Numbered from the stretch's first letter, positions 1 through 14,469 are shown. The stretch: DNA of 64,000 bases from Portunus trituberculatus (GCF_017591435.1 NC_059299.1:6569980-6633979), one strand, 5' to 3'. A program made the numbers and translations. The notes: generated by a model from the sequence alone, not told the origin.

Positions 1-83
1 AAACCTAAGAAAAAATTTAACTGTGAAGGACTCAATGACCAAAATATCATCCAATTGTCAAAGAACAAGGCATTAATACTCAC

Positions 84-1779
84 TCCTCTAGATTACGGAT
101 CTGATTATGAAGAGCAAGGAAGGAGACAGGAGAGTCAATGGCTTCACGAGACTTGGCACACAGCCGCACCACCTGCAGAATAAAGGAGGTCACTTTACTA
201 AAACCTTGATACTTTTAGTTTGAAGTGCAAAATTTTAATGTATGATAATTGGCTCTCAAATGTAATTTACAGCCTTTAAGCAACATTGATGAAATAAGTT
301 AAATGCCAGAGAGTGAAAATTCCAAGCTCAAGTTCTGTATGATGAGAAACAGGTCCAACCTTCAGGCCAGTCTTGTGGATTTTCTCTGTGAGTTGATCGA
401 CAGCAGTATTGGAAGGGGCACACACCAGTACAGAGCCACCTGTCTGCTTCACCAGCTGGTATACAATGGTGGCTGAGGTCACCGTCTTGCCTGTGCCTGG
501 GGGACCTTGGATGAGAGACAGAGGTCGCTGCAAGGCATGCTTCAGGGCATATTGCTGCAAAGTATAAGAATCATCACCATTTATCTCATCACCATTTACC
601 TAAGTGTCAGAACTACATCAAAGTTTCTACAAAAACTGTGACATATAAATAACAAATAGTGTTGACTGGGGAAAATCGGACCGTCCAACGAACCAGTACA
701 ATTTGGACCGCCTCATTCTTATTTACAATAAATTCATATATAAATTTCTTTTTGAAGTTTTGAGCATTTCACGATAGAAAGTAACTATTTTCACATTTCT
801 TGTGCAGGTTTGATAAAAAAAATTGATACAGGAAAGAAATTACAATTATATGGCTGAAAGCACTGAATCGTAGCCAAAAAAAAAAGTGCGGCAAAGTTTG
901 TTTACCAAATCAGCGGTTTTGGCGAACTTTGTTGTGGCGGTCAGACGCGGCTAACTATCCTCTTCCAAATTGATGATTATAAAGTGTTTTACCTCTACTT
1001 TATTTAGCTTCATTTTCTCACAATCAACGCTCACTTTTTGGTTCAATTTACCCCAGTAAGGAAAATGCGGCCGGGGGAAATCAAACCGGTAGTTTTTAGT
1101 GTGCAATTGTTTATATTTTGAGAATATGCATTAATATTTTGCCCTGTGTCATCTTTGGCTTATAAAGGGGATTGCTTACTCATTATATATCCAATAATGA
1201 TTATTAGGATAATTAGGGTAATTTAGGGAAATTTTTAATGAAGACTATAAGCCTATAAAGGACTTCAAAAAGCTAGGAATTGTCCGCTCACACTCTCTCT
1301 CTACAGGCTAGCGAGTGATAGCGAGCTCAATAATCTATAGAAAATGAATGTGGAAACCAATGAGCAGTATTTTTATACAAAAAATCAGCTCCCTGTTGCT
1401 CGCTAGCCTGCAGAGTGGGAAGGAAAATTAACGTGACCAGTCTTTCGACACCCTGAGCCTATACCCTGTTTTTACTCAGCTGATCCTCTTTCGTCTGCTA
1501 GGAGTGCCCATTAGTAATATAAATGCATATAATCTGCTTATTATATGCTTATGTATCACTTCATAGGGACCTTATAAAAGTACCTTTCACATACAGAATA
1601 AATAATCTTCTTACTGAATACAATAACTTCAAGTGGCCAAGTAAATGAGTAGGCTATGTAGTCTATGAGTAACAGTTTTTTGTTCTACACTGTTTCTTGC
1701 CATTGATTTTGTTATTTTGAATGTGAAAGGCTCAATGTTTATGAAATAAAACTTTTTATTTTTTTGAGGAATTATATCC

Positions 1780-1861
<82 letters not shown>

Positions 1862-4800
1862 GCATTTATAAAGGGTGGTTCAAATTATCCCATGGGTGGT
1901 TCAGTTTACCCCGGTGGGGGGTTCATATTACCCCATTTTTTTTTATAACTGTGAACCACACTTATTACTTCAAAGCTGAAGAATCTGCTATGAATTATTT
2001 TTTTTATTAGTGATTTAAAGGCAATAACTTGCTTATGTTTTCATAAAATTTTTGTAAGTTTATCTTAATAAATGTGGGAACAGTATCAAAGTTTGTCAAA
2101 ACCTGGTCCAAATTACCCCGGTCGACACTAACCACAAAAGCTAAGTTCTTCGCAATACACGAAGTGAGTATCTAAATTCAAATAAAGATCAGTCAAAATA
2201 AGACATCCACCCCTAAAAAAATCATGCAATTCTATAATAAACCAAATAAATATGAAGGCAAGTTCTTTACCTGGGAATTATTGAGGGTTGGCAGATTGGG
2301 AGCAGACAGCTGCTTGGGAAGGTGAATATGACGGAAGATGAGTTCATCGATCTCCACATGACCCAGCAAACGATGGTATATGTAAGGTGATACAGAGGAG
2401 TCATCAACAGCAAACTTGCGTAGGGCAGCCTGCATCCTAGGAACACACATCCATACACATAGTTAAAATGCTGAACTGGCAGCTCATTACATTGAAAAAA
2501 GTCAGTTAAAACAAAAGAAAAGGACAAAAAACCTAACAGATGAATACATGCAAAGTGAAAAAAATTCAATGAATCATTTGTGTTTAAGGGACAAGCAAAT
2601 GCCTGTCAATACATTTGATAAAATAATGTTTAGAAATGGAGGTGAGGGTGGTATGTGCAAAGATAGCATGTAAGCAGTGAAGAAAATAATAAAGGAGTAG
2701 CTGAAACTCATAAATCCATTTTCTGAAGCATCTGAACTGTCTTGTAAGTTGTCTATCATACGCACGATATTCTTTAAGAAATCTTACGGGATGGAACAAA
2801 ACAAAGCACTCCAATTACTATGATTACCATCTAAATTAGGGTGCATTGTAGCTTATGGCTAAGATATGTGGCAAAAAAAAAAAAAAAAAAAAAAAAAAGA
2901 AAACAACGCACCTATCAAAGCTGGTTGACTTCCACACAAAGTCAACCACGAACTTGTCCCGGCAGTCTGTGGGCACTCCAACATTGGATTTCAGCTCTAT
3001 GCCCACCTCCTCCCCAAAGTTGTCAGGGATCTTGATGACATGCCCCACCCCAGACCAGGGTTTATGCAGGTCTCCCAGGTACCTCAGCCGCAGCTCATCC
3101 CCATGCATCAGCCGCATATCTGGCAGGTGAATAAAGGTGTGACATTTCTGGCTTACTATGTGCCATGCTTTCTTTCTTTATCAAATGTCAAATAAATAGT
3201 TTTCATCTTACCTCCATCAGTTTTGGCAAGAGTGAAGTAAGCACAGATCTTCTTGTTGAGGCCAATATCCCAGCGCACTTCTATCTTGTCTTGAGTCTGG
3301 GATTCCTTCAGCTTCTTGTCATAATCTGCTTCCAACTTCACCAGCGGACCAAAGATGTTTTGGTACTGGAAACCATCCTCGTACCTAATGCAAAAATAGT
3401 GTGAGGCAAACAATCTGTAATTTTTCCTGAGACTACTTTCAATTTACATTTTCTCCTCTTTACTGACACCAGGAGATATCACAAGAAACATACACAGTTA
3501 TCTACCAACCTGAGACACACTTGCTGGGGCTCCTCATCCACACCAGGCCTCTCCAGGTCATCAAAGGTGGCTGAGGCATTCTCCTTCCACAATTCCTCTA
3601 GCTTGTTGATTTGCTGTGCTGTTATCTGGCGGGCACGCAACTGCTCAGCCTCGGAGGGGACACGCACCAGCCAAGGCAGCAGTGCACGGTCGTTGATCAG
3701 AGGTTTCCACTGCTCGGGATCCCTACCGGGCAAGCACTTCACTCAGACTTAAAATTATGCATCTCACTACCTATTTACAGATCTTAACCTTTGTCCATCT
3801 CTACTCTCAGCTAGAACAGATTCCAGTTTGTAAGATATGCATATCTTAATGGCTTTTATCCCATACATATCATTCAATCTCTTAGTATCTTAATCAGGCT
3901 TTGAATGTAACCCAGTACATCTTTAAGGTCTTTCTTTCAGCCTTTTACTCTCTAATTCAATTATGTATTTTCACATTTTCTTATTGTCTAAATGCAATTA
4001 AGCTTGCATACAGGATTCCATATCAAATAAACATACACAGACAAAGACTGTTTGATCATAGAGCAAGATACTAAATATAAAACAAATCAATATCTTTTGG
4101 ACAGAAAGGGAAAAAATACTATAAATATCATACTTTTAAGAAAGCTTGACACAGCAAAGGGTAGTAATGAGATTTGAATTTAAAAGCAAGGGATTGTAAA
4201 TAGAAGACCATCAATGAATGCAGGGGATTATATTAAATCTGAGAGGACTGAGGTGCAAGCAATACATACAAAGAAAGAAGTACCCAGAAACTTCTCTGTT
4301 GTGGTCACTCCTTATACAGTAAGTTTGCAAAGGAACAAAGGAATAGAGTCAAAGTCATATAGGCAAATGTACCAACTGCAACAATTTTTCAACTTCACAA
4401 TGGAATTCCTTCAGACTCACCAATTCATGTCCCTAAGAGAGCTTTGGGCAGCACATGGCTGGCGGCACAGCAGCACCACCACAGACTCAGCCTTGGCAGG
4501 GATGAAGCCCAGCACAAAGACATTTTTGACAGCACAAGCATAGCACTCCAGCACAGTGTCCCGCACCAGGCCATCCTTGTGAAGACTCACCTCCTGCTCC
4601 AAAACAACACCAACACAGATAACATTATTGACTATAAATAAAGGAGAAAAAGGATGAATGCTTTGGGAAAGAAAAGTTATTTGAAGAGGTAGTACACATC
4701 CAAATTGTATCTTTATAGTATCATTTCAAATATGTATAACTACTTGGTCTAAAAAAGAAAAAAATAAAAAGAAAAATAAACAAATAAATAGAAGGAAAAG

Positions 4801-6304
4801 CAAAAGTGATTATAAGAGCCACAGAGAAGTCACATGTAGCCTCACAACAGGACGCACCTTGTGCTTGGCGCGCACCAGGTGGTTGATGATGTGAGAGCCG
4901 GAGGTGTTGCCGCGGCCATTGCAGAACCACTTGTGGCACACATTGCACATGACAGCCGAGGCCGGGTCATGGATGCCACAGTACCGGCAGGCCCACTCAG
5001 GGAGCTCCTGCAATACAGTACTAACTTAGGCAACCCAAGCAACTAAACTTCTCACTAAGTAAAACCCAATAATATTTCAGTAATCAAGTGTTGCAGCTTC
5101 ATAATTTCAATCAGAAAAAAAACTCACCTTGGTATAGAAGGCATTTTCATCTTCCTCCTCTTCAAATTGCAGTTCTCCAAGGGTCTCTGTCACTTTTTCC
5201 ACCTCTGCTTCTACATCTCCATTGACAGTAACCTGCAATACATTTGAAGTCACATTTACTTGTTCACAATAAGCAAATACAATTCTTTATGTGTATGGTA
5301 ACACCTAGAGGAATCAAACAGGAGTTATGAAAAACTATCTTCTATTTTTAATAACAAAACCTTTAAAACATAGCATTATTTTTGCAATTTTCATTCTTTT
5401 TCCTATTACAGTAATAGATATTTGCCTATCCATCACCTCATTATGTTTACTTTTATTTTTCTATTGACCTTTCTACCAAATGCCTCATATCCCAGCCTTA
5501 CTTTTTATATTCATTTGCTAATTGACACATGAGATGCACTGATGACAAGCATAGATGACAAGAAAGCATTTAAGTAATTGTTTCATTCTAGTCCCCATAA
5601 AAAGAAAGAACCTCTAGCTGCCCTGCAATACCCTGCTGAAACCCAACCATCCTTATCAGCTGTATCTTGTTTGTTCCAAATTCTGTAGCATATCAGTGAC
5701 TGAAGTGCGGGCATATCTAAAACATTTCCTCACTGAGACTTGTTAGCCTTTATGATTATTTCAGTGATGTTGGGATGCAAGATGTATGAATTCTGCAGTC
5801 AGTATAATTTTTTTCAAGTGTTTTAATTCCAGCATAATTAATTTATATTTCATATTTTGTGTTAAGTGCTACAGATGCCTAACAACAATGAGGGTTTTGA
5901 CGCCATGCAACAAGTATGTTATCACTTCTGATAATGCCAAACACAGCCATTAAAAGTTCACTCCAAAGTCCAATAGCTTCTCTACATATTTTCCTAACAT
6001 TTAATAATACAGTACTTATGCCTGAAAATTTTGAAGTTAACATGTATTTGTGGACCGATCTTTGGTACATACTACACCAATCTGTGGTATTTTGGCTAAT
6101 TCTCACCTTACCCGTTTCCAAATATTTATCCTACAAAGTATGAAGCTGTGGTAACAAGACATGCAACTGACACACACAAAAAGAGCAAGAAAGCAAAAGA
6201 AAATCATTTCAAGAGCATATCAGAGTAGGGGAAAAAAATATTAACAGGAAATGACAAATAGAAACAGAGAACAATGTCCAAAATATAAATTGATAGAAAT
6301 GCAA

Positions 6305-6402
<98 letters not shown>

Positions 6403-7225
6403 CAAAAAAGATGAAAAAAAAATTACACAATAGCCAGTGGCGAAGATTTTGTGGGGGGAACAAGCACTACTGAATATTTAGGGTCGATAGAGAAAAGGTA
6501 GAAACAGACGGACAAATAGGCACAGACAGGTTAACTCACCTTCACCAGACAACTTTCCCTTTAGCAACAAACCGTTATAACGTGATTAAGATTGTAGAAT
6601 AAACATATGGAAATTTAGGAAGTGGTAAAGGCAATTGGTAAAGATAAGGAAATAAGGGACAGAGAGACAGATAGGTTAGCTAATACCTTCTCAACATCCA
6701 CTACATTCCCAGCCTACAAGAAACCCTACACTACAAGATTATGATTGTAGATGAACACGTGGGCATTTAGCAACATGACTACCTCACAAAACAGAAAATT
6801 GATAAGTAACAAGACAAGAAATACTAACTACAACACTACAACTACCACCTTCCCTCAATGACCACAATGCAACACACGGCAAAATCACGACTGTTTATTG
6901 TGCACACATAAAAAAATAAAATAAAAAAAAACGAACAGCAAGGACTAAAAAACAGATGAGATAGACAGGTTAACTAATACAGCCATTACAGTTGCCATGG
7001 TCCCTCCCATTAACAGAACCCTCCCTATGAGCATCTTCTCTCCCTCACCTGGCTGTGGGAGGGCTGGGTCTTGTCTAGCGGGTCACCCTGGGTCTGGGTC
7101 TGGCTGCCGAGGGTCAAGTTGAACTCATACTCAGACCCCTGCGTGTCAGCCCCCAGAAGGTCAGGCTCCTCAGTGTCATAGAAGGTCAGACTCTGAGAAC
7201 TGGGGCCGTAAGCGTCGACACTCAT
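84..7225 (-). CDS. UPF1: UPF1 (RENT1) NMD RNA helicase, N-terminal half, ten exons, 3' end outside the window
   Basis: ATP-dependent RNA helicase of nonsense-mediated decay. Exons in transcript order: 7049-7225, 5128-5232, 4858-5007, 4421-4593, 3510-3722, 3212-3384, 2912-3119, 2271-2436, 360-554, 84-172. Each join has GT-AG ends and keeps frame, giving about 549 codons. The start is MSVDAYGPSSQ, matching the UPF1 N-terminus; codons further upstream in this frame lack an ATG. Exons 3-4 (residues about 95-201) form the Cys/His zinc-binding CH domain that binds UPF2 (CRYCGIHD, CNVCHKWFCNGRGNTSGSHI, LECYACAVKNVF). Exons 5-8 hold the linker, stalk and 1B beta-barrel (LRARQITAQQINKLEELWKE, DMRLMHGDELRLRY). 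Exon 9 has Walker A GPPGTGKT at about 472-479 and the APSNTAVDQL motif; exon 10 reads VVRLCAKSREAIDSPVSFLA. The family is about 1,100 aa, so roughly half is here; exon 10 ends in phase 2 (CTA GAG GA, then gtgagt). No stop or frameshift in any exon. Confidence 0.96.
1289..1418. repeat. Hairpin/MITE-like inverted repeat nested in the TIR element
   Basis: A perfect 12-bp inverted repeat, CAGGCTAGCGAG at 1304-1315 and CTCGCTAGCCTG at 1399-1410, is extended outward by CACTCT/AGAGTG with a small indel. About 83 bp lie between the arms. It may be a small secondary insertion or an internal palindrome of the host element. Confidence 0.5.
1783..1861. repeat. (TA)n array followed by a T run
   Basis: About 64 bp of TA dinucleotides run into about 15 T residues, inside the transposon of UPF1 intron 9. 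Confidence 0.95.
2874..2898. repeat. Poly(A) run in UPF1 intron 7
   Basis: About 25 A residues lie just downstream of the exon 7 splice donor (2911-2910). On the transcribed strand this is a T run of pyrimidine-tract character. Confidence 0.9.
6306..6400. repeat. Compound (TA)n(TG)n microsatellite in UPF1 intron 1
   Basis: About 56 bp of TA pass directly into about 39 bp of TG. The surrounding 1.8-kb intron (5233-7048) shows nothing else recognisable. Confidence 0.95.
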
Positions 7226-8361
7226 CTCTGTTAGGGTTTCACGCACTTCACGCGGCGTCCAGACACGAAATTTCAACTCTTTTTCCGTTCAAATCTTTCT
7301 TCCCGCACTACCATGTCGGGAACCATGATAGCAATAGAGGGTTTGATACCAAGAGACCAGACTTGAGAGAAAATAAAAGACTGTCGTACTCTGATCCTTT
7401 TGTAGTATTTGATCTTTTATTGGGAGGCGATAAGTTCTGACTCGATGATATAAGTGTAGGTTTTAATGCTACAAACATATCATCACTCACCACCTACTTC
7501 TGATATCTCCGGGCACACGTCACCCATAGGAGCTGCATGGTGAAATAATGAACTAATATACTACTTCAAACTTATTGCAGCCCAAGACATCTTATGTATA
7601 GCCTGCCTAAACTAATCCTTTACACATTCCTTGTAATTAAAATTGATGTCCAAACGTATAAATGACTTTTTTGTCCAGTTCCTTCATGGCACTTTGGCCA
7701 TACCGAGGCAAAACGCGTATTAGAATGACGTCATGTGTTAAATTATATCTTCTCAATATCAAGGGTCAGTTCAGGGCAAAAACCATCATTAAGTATTAGT
7801 AAAACACCAAATAATTAAGCAGCTTTCACATACTGCGCACCTGCTGCTCTCTCGTGTACGATTTGGCGGTGGAAAAAAAAAAAAAAAAAAACAGGCATGA
7901 AAGTATGTAATAAATTAATCTAATTTTTTTTTTAAGATTTACTCTCTTACACGGAATGGTAATATTTTCATGCAGGTCATTACTAAACATATTACAGTAG
8001 CAATTATGATCTACCCTACTATGCTTAGTAGTTATAAATGATTGTAGTCTTTAATCTTAATTGAACGATTATTTTGTTATCAGTTATCATAAAAAAAAGT
8101 ATTGGAAATGTTTTTACGACTTTAAAGGTATATAACATGCTTCATCTTAGGTAAGGAAGTTATTTCCAGTCCTTGATCCCCTCCCCATTCACCCCCTATC
8201 CACTACTCTACAAAATGCAGACGACATCTCTAGATAGAGAAAAGTTATATCATATTCATCTAAGAAAAATGTAACAAGGATGGAAATGTCTTCTTTCCTT
8301 TATTCTTCCGCTTTTGTTACATCTATATATATTAATTGTATTATTAAAGGTCATTCACACT

Positions 8362-8434
<73 letters not shown>

Positions 8435-9187
8435 CTTATTCTATCATATCTACTTAGTAATTATCACTCTGCTTATCACTATACACACGTTTTGTCTTTT
8501 TTTCATCCAATTTCCTGATGAATATAAAATGTGTGTCCGAATTCATATAGTACTTGCATTACGTTGTCAAATGTCCGTAGTCCGTACCTTACTTTTGACA
8601 GGTAATGGCAGGCCGGCAAGCCAACGTGTCTCTTATTTTTAAGTGAACTGTTGTTTGCAGCGCCTGCAGGGAGCTGTGAAGGAGCTGGGCTACCAAGGAA
8701 TACGTCCTCCTTCAGCTGCATGCAATAAGTGGCCGAGAAAGGGTGTAAAAAGAGGTGAAATAGGGTTGTTCACCCGAGTGCCGTACTAGCTTACGGCCGA
8801 CCAAGGTATGAGTGACTTGGGGATTGCATCATTGTGCCTCCTAACTCTTGTGCAGAATGAGTACTGAGTGTGGATGACTAACAGTGGAGGAACAGGAAGG
8901 ATGTACCTGGTGTGCTGTTTGCTGGTTGGCCATGACTAGTATTAGCCCTCATGGGACACCAGCTGTACATTATCATATTTCTTTCCTTTCTTTACTTTTG
9001 TATTCATTTAGATGTATTTTGATAGGTTGTAGTTAATTGAATTGATTTTTACTTACATTGATTTTAAATGACTAATAGTATACAGATATGTTGGATGATT
9101 CTTTATAATAACACTCTCCCAAATCCTTCTCCCAGCATCCCTAAAATCTCCCAAACACTTAATCATGTCTCCACGCGGTTTTAGAGA
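7226..9187. other. Spacer upstream of UPF1, including its presumed promoter
   Basis: No gene recognised. The UPF1 5' UTR and promoter should begin just above 7225, where an open frame without ATG extends to about 7276. A CRE-like TGACGTCA occurs near 7727. The stretch also has an A run at 7874-7890 and a (TA)n array at 8364-8432. Transcription start sites cannot be fixed from sequence. Confidence 0.5.
8364..8432. repeat. (TA)n microsatellite
   Basis: About 69 bp of uninterrupted TA in the UPF1-kinase spacer. Confidence 0.95.
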
Positions 9188-10722
9188 ACATAACATAACA
9201 TAACATAAATAATAGGATAACAAAGGGCCACCAGGGCCCATCTAGGTTATCCTGTATCAGCGACCTCGTCATCAGTACTTAAAGATACACTTACAAGTAT
9301 ACATTATATACTAATTCTAAATATTTGGCCCATTAACAGGGCTAAGTCCTGCAGTGAATTCCTTTGCAATCTGTGATCCCCATACATGGGGATCATGTCT
9401 TGTTTAACTATAGTAAATTTCTTATAAAAAACTATCATGCAGCGCTATACATAATTATAAATCTAATAAATTTAAGTGCTTATCTAATCTGTTTTTAAAC
9501 ATTGTTAAACTAGTGTTATTTACAACCCTCTCTGGCAATGCATTCCAGAAGTCTACCACCTTATGACTAAAGAAATATTTTCTTATATCTAACCTGCAGC
9601 CTTGCTTTCTAATCTTCCTGCCATGATTTCTAGTCCTACTTCCCTCCTCTAAGGTAAAGAAAGATCTCACATCTATGTAGTTTGTATCTGAGAACATTTT
9701 AAATAACTCTATCATATCCCTCTTATACATCTCCTCTCAAATGAAAACATGTTTAATTCCTTTAATCTATCTCTATACTCCAGGCGCTTTAATGCTGGTA
9801 TCATCCTAGTTGCTCTTCTCTGAACTGCTTCTAACATGTTGATATCCTGCCTATAATGGGGTGACCAGGCCTGTATGCAATACTCTAAATGGGGCCTAAC
9901 ATAGGAATTATATAAGCTACACCACTTCCTTACTTTTATAACTAACATTTCTATTTATAAAACCCAGGATCCTATTTGCCCTATTTCTTGCTTCTAAACA
10001 TTGCTTTGAAAATTTCATAGTCCTGTCTATCACTACTCCTAAATCCTTTCCTCCTCTACTGCCTCTAGCCAACATCCCTCCATCTCATAGCTAAAGTTTG
10101 TGTTGTCTTTACCTAAATGCATAACCTGACACTTTTAGAATTAAACTCCATCTGCCACCTGTCTGCCCATGCTATCAGCCTGTCCAGGTCTCGTTGTATT
10201 CTGTAATTGTCCTTTTCACCCTGTACTGCACATGCTATCTTAGTATCATTTGCAAACTTTGATACTTTGCTACTAATTCCTATATCTAAATCGTTAATGT
10301 ACACCAAGAAAAGAAGAGGTCCTAGCACTGATCCTTGGGGTATCCCACTAACCACTTCCTTCCACTCAGACATTGCCCCATTTAATACTACCCTCTGTTT
10401 CCTATCAGAAAGCCATTCACTAATCCAATCAACTAACCTACCTCCTATCCTATGCAGTCTCAATTTGTACACTAGCCTCCTATGCGTTACCTTATCAAAC
10501 GCCCTGCTAAAATCTAGATATATAACATCTATGCTATTTCCATCATCTAACTTCTTGGTAATATATTCTAAGATATCGAGCAAATTTGTAAGACAGGACC
10601 TCCCTGATCTAAAGCCATGTTGGGTATCTCTAATGAATCTATTCTCATTTAAATGCTCCCAAATACTACCCTTAATGATTTTCTCTAGTATCTTACATAC
10701 TATACTAGTTATATATTTTTAA
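9188..10722 (-). pseudogene. 5'-truncated, frameshifted CR1/jockey-like non-LTR retrotransposon
   Basis: The minus strand encodes a reverse transcriptase relic. In order it has QHGFRSGRSCLTNLLD, VIYLDFSRAFDKVTHRRL, SGIPQGSVLGPLLFLVYIND and then KFANDTKIA, where the usual FADD catalytic motif reads FAND. Later frames carry SYVRPHLEYCIQAW, LEAVQRRATRMI and the C-terminal KYFFSHKVVDFWNALPERVV. At least four frame breaks (near 10120, 10040, 9925 and 9730) split the coding region, and the 5' part including any endonuclease is missing. The 3' end finishes in short TTATG repeats (9188-9210), typical of CR1-like elements. It is not functional. Family placement between CR1 and jockey clades is uncertain. 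Confidence 0.88.
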
Positions 10723-11901
<1,179 letters not shown>

Positions 11902-11960
11902 TTATGCTTAACAGGTTTATGGTTGTATCGTGGGTCTCTCGGACAGTACATTCACTTGTC

Positions 11961-13372
11961 ATGGCTGCTAAGTACAATGTAGTGTTTGTACTTGGAGGAC
12001 CCGGTGCTGGCAAGGGGACTCAGTGTGCCAAGATTGTGGAGGTGAGGATGTACTGAAGGTCATATTGGATAAAAGCTCAAAAGCTGTGCTGTGATTCAAT
12101 TTAAGAAATACATTGTTTAAAATCACTTCCTAAACAAATAGTGTAGGACTGTTCATTGCCTTGCTTTGAGAAGATATTTCTTTGTGTCTCAGTGCTTTCT
12201 TCAATAATGGTTTCCATAAGCTATTTTTTGCAGCTTATCTATGTACTACTTTCTCTTCCCATGTATAGCTGCTACTTCATACCTTGTACATACTATTTGG
12301 AAATTTAAATGTTTCTACAGTTGCATGTTTATCAGCTTGATATTATACTAATACCTTTCATAAGTATAAAGTTTTACATATTTCAAAAAATTACAACTTG
12401 CTATTTACATATTCCAGCATCAACATAAGCTAATAAAAACTGTGCCTTATAGTTTATTTTTATTACAGAAATTTGGATATGTGCATCTCTCAGCGGGTGA
12501 CTTGCTGCGGGAAGAGCGAGCCAAATCAGGTAGTGAGTATGGTGAGCTCATTGATGGCCACATTAAGAATGGTACCATTGTCCCAGTGGAGATCACGTGC
12601 CGTCTCTTGGAACGTGCAATGAAGGTGAGTGCAAAAAATTGGTTATGTGCTACTTTTACTCCCATTATCTAGAGATATCACTAGATGCTGAGATCATTGT
12701 ATAAAGATTTTAAAAGAAATTGGCTTTAGTAGATATATGATTTCATGTTATACTTTGTAACTGATACTTTACTGATTAGGCATGATTAACTTAAAAATGA
12801 AAAGCTAATAATGATAGTAATTACAGATTACAGCTAAAGTTGAAATTCACTCTACTAATGTAGTACCAATACTTTGCAGAATTCTGAGAAAAATGACTTC
12901 CTCATTGACGGCTTTCCACGAAATAAGAATAATTATGAGGGATGGAACAAAGAAATGGGTGACAAAACTGATCTCAAATTTGTTTTGTTCTTCACATGTC
13001 CTCTTGAGGTATGACCATTTGTATTATTTTAAAATTCAATAAAGATAGCTTAGGCCATTGTTGAGGCTAATACTTGCATTAACAATATAAACTCATCACT
13101 CATGATAGTGGTATACACATTACAGTGAGTGGTACCATATGACCCACCTCTTCATCCTGCAGGTGTGCACCCAGCGCTGTCTGGATCGAGGAGCAGCTGG
13201 GTCTGGGCGCACCGATGACAACATTGAGTCTTTGAAGAAACGTTTTGACACCTACATGAATGCCACTATGCCTATCATTGAGCACTATGAAAGCAAAGGT
13301 CTGGTTAGAACCATTGATGCCACAAGGGATGTTGATGAGATTTTTGACGAAGTTTCAAAGCTTTTTGCATAA
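11961..13372 (+). CDS. CMPK1: UMP-CMP kinase, four exons, complete (191 aa)
   Basis: Nucleoside monophosphate kinase that phosphorylates UMP, CMP and dCMP with ATP for pyrimidine nucleotide synthesis; normally cytosolic. Exons 11961-12041, 12469-12624, 12880-13008 and 13163-13372, all phase 0 with GT-AG introns. Visible motifs: P-loop GGPGAGKGTQC (about 12-22), NMP-binding YVHLSAGDLLREER, VPVEIT, FLIDGFPRNKNNYEGW with the conserved DGFPR, LFFTCPLEVCTQRCLDRG, and lid-region GRTDDN. Length fits the roughly 196-residue family. ATG 11961 is chosen for its good context (G at -3, G at +4) and its fit to the short cytosolic form. In-frame ATGs at 11904 and 11919 could add up to 19 residues but have poor context. 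The gene is divergent from UPF1 and converges on the elongase. Confidence 0.96.
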
Positions 13373-13384
13373 ATTTCTCCACTG

Positions 13385-13676
13385 GTAAGTACTAAATTAT
13401 TGAAGTAGTTTTATAATATTGTTGTAAGTCATAGTCTTAAAGATGACAGCTATATGATAAAAGTTATCTTTATAAGGCATAAAGCTAATAAATAGCAATT
13501 AAAAATAGTAACTAGCTTGCTAAATTCTTTTATTATAAACTTAGTATCTCAGAGACCCTTGTCAGTGGTAGAGCAAATCTATGGAGGTGTGAGAAAGGCT
13601 TAATAAGCATACTTGATTTATTTACATATTTATATATGGAGTATTTATTGTCATATAACACAATATTGTTTTACAG
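13385..13676 (+). other. Probable intron in the kinase 3' UTR
   Basis: Twelve bases after the stop codon there is a consensus donor (ccactg then gtaagt at 13385). A matching acceptor ttgttttacag ends at 13676. The junction would lie 12 nt after the stop, closer than the roughly 50-nt distance that triggers NMD. The 3' UTR then runs on for an unknown length; AATAAA-type signals occur, for example near 14765. Confidence 0.5.
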
Positions 13677-14468
13677 ATCACACTACCAAAATAGATCAAA
13701 ATGTTGAAGACTAGCATGCTGGCATCTTATGTCCATGACATTACAAAAGAGACTGGAAATAAGAAACATATATAAGTAACTTTCTTTTGCCAATAAGATC
13801 AAACTATGAACTAAGGAACCTTGTTGTAGTAGTCTCCATCAATTCCACAAGTGAACTATTCAGAAGGGCTTCTCGCTATGCCTGATGCTTGGAGTGGTGA
13901 CTTTGATTGGAACAGCAACAATTTTACACATGGGTGATATCAGCTTGTCATTTTTATTATGCAGTTGAACATCAGTGATCCACTTCATTACTCTGCATTA
14001 AGTATCTGATGGGGAGATGCAGGATAGCAGTAGTATTAGCCATACTTGAAGGCTTTAAGTGATGCCAGGAAAGGGCCCTCAGGAACAGCTCCACCAGGTA
14101 CTATATTTATTCCATCAGGTTAATGGTAACTTTAAGTGGAAACCAGTATTGCTTAATATACTTGTAATTTCATAACTTCAGGTACATGTAAGTTCCTTTA
14201 CCAATTGTTAAGTCTTAATATTTATATGTAGTATAGGGCTGTCATGCATGTCGGCTAGCCTAATGAATTTTTATCCTCAGTTGGCACCACTGAGGCTGTG
14301 AAATGAATACCAAGATTTAACTATCTTACTCTCAGTCATTATTGGAAGCTGTCATTCCAGGCTTACCCACAGGAAACCAGATTAGTATATACGTATTGTT
14401 ACTCATATACACTCCTGTGTTTATAAGAAAACCACTTTCTTTGGATGTTTTGCATCATATGAATCAAA

Positions 14469-14469
<1 letters not shown>

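Larger units (their letters stand above)
659..2128. mobile_element. Non-autonomous TA-flanked TIR DNA transposon in UPF1 intron 9
   Basis: A 1,470-bp block in the intron is bounded by TA on both sides (657-658 and 2129-2130). It ends in inverted repeats matching at about 19 of 24 positions, consensus GTGTYGACYGGGGWAAWTYG followed by GACC. The TA duplication and terminal repeats are of the Tc1/mariner/pogo type. No transposase frame of useful length is inside, so it is non-autonomous or decayed. Variants of the terminal motif recur internally: ttaccccagtaagg near 1048, and ttcaaattatccc, tttaccccggtgg and catattacccc at 1880-1935. It also carries a smaller hairpin element (1289-1418) and a (TA)n array. 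Superfamily assignment is inference from ends alone. Confidence 0.65.
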
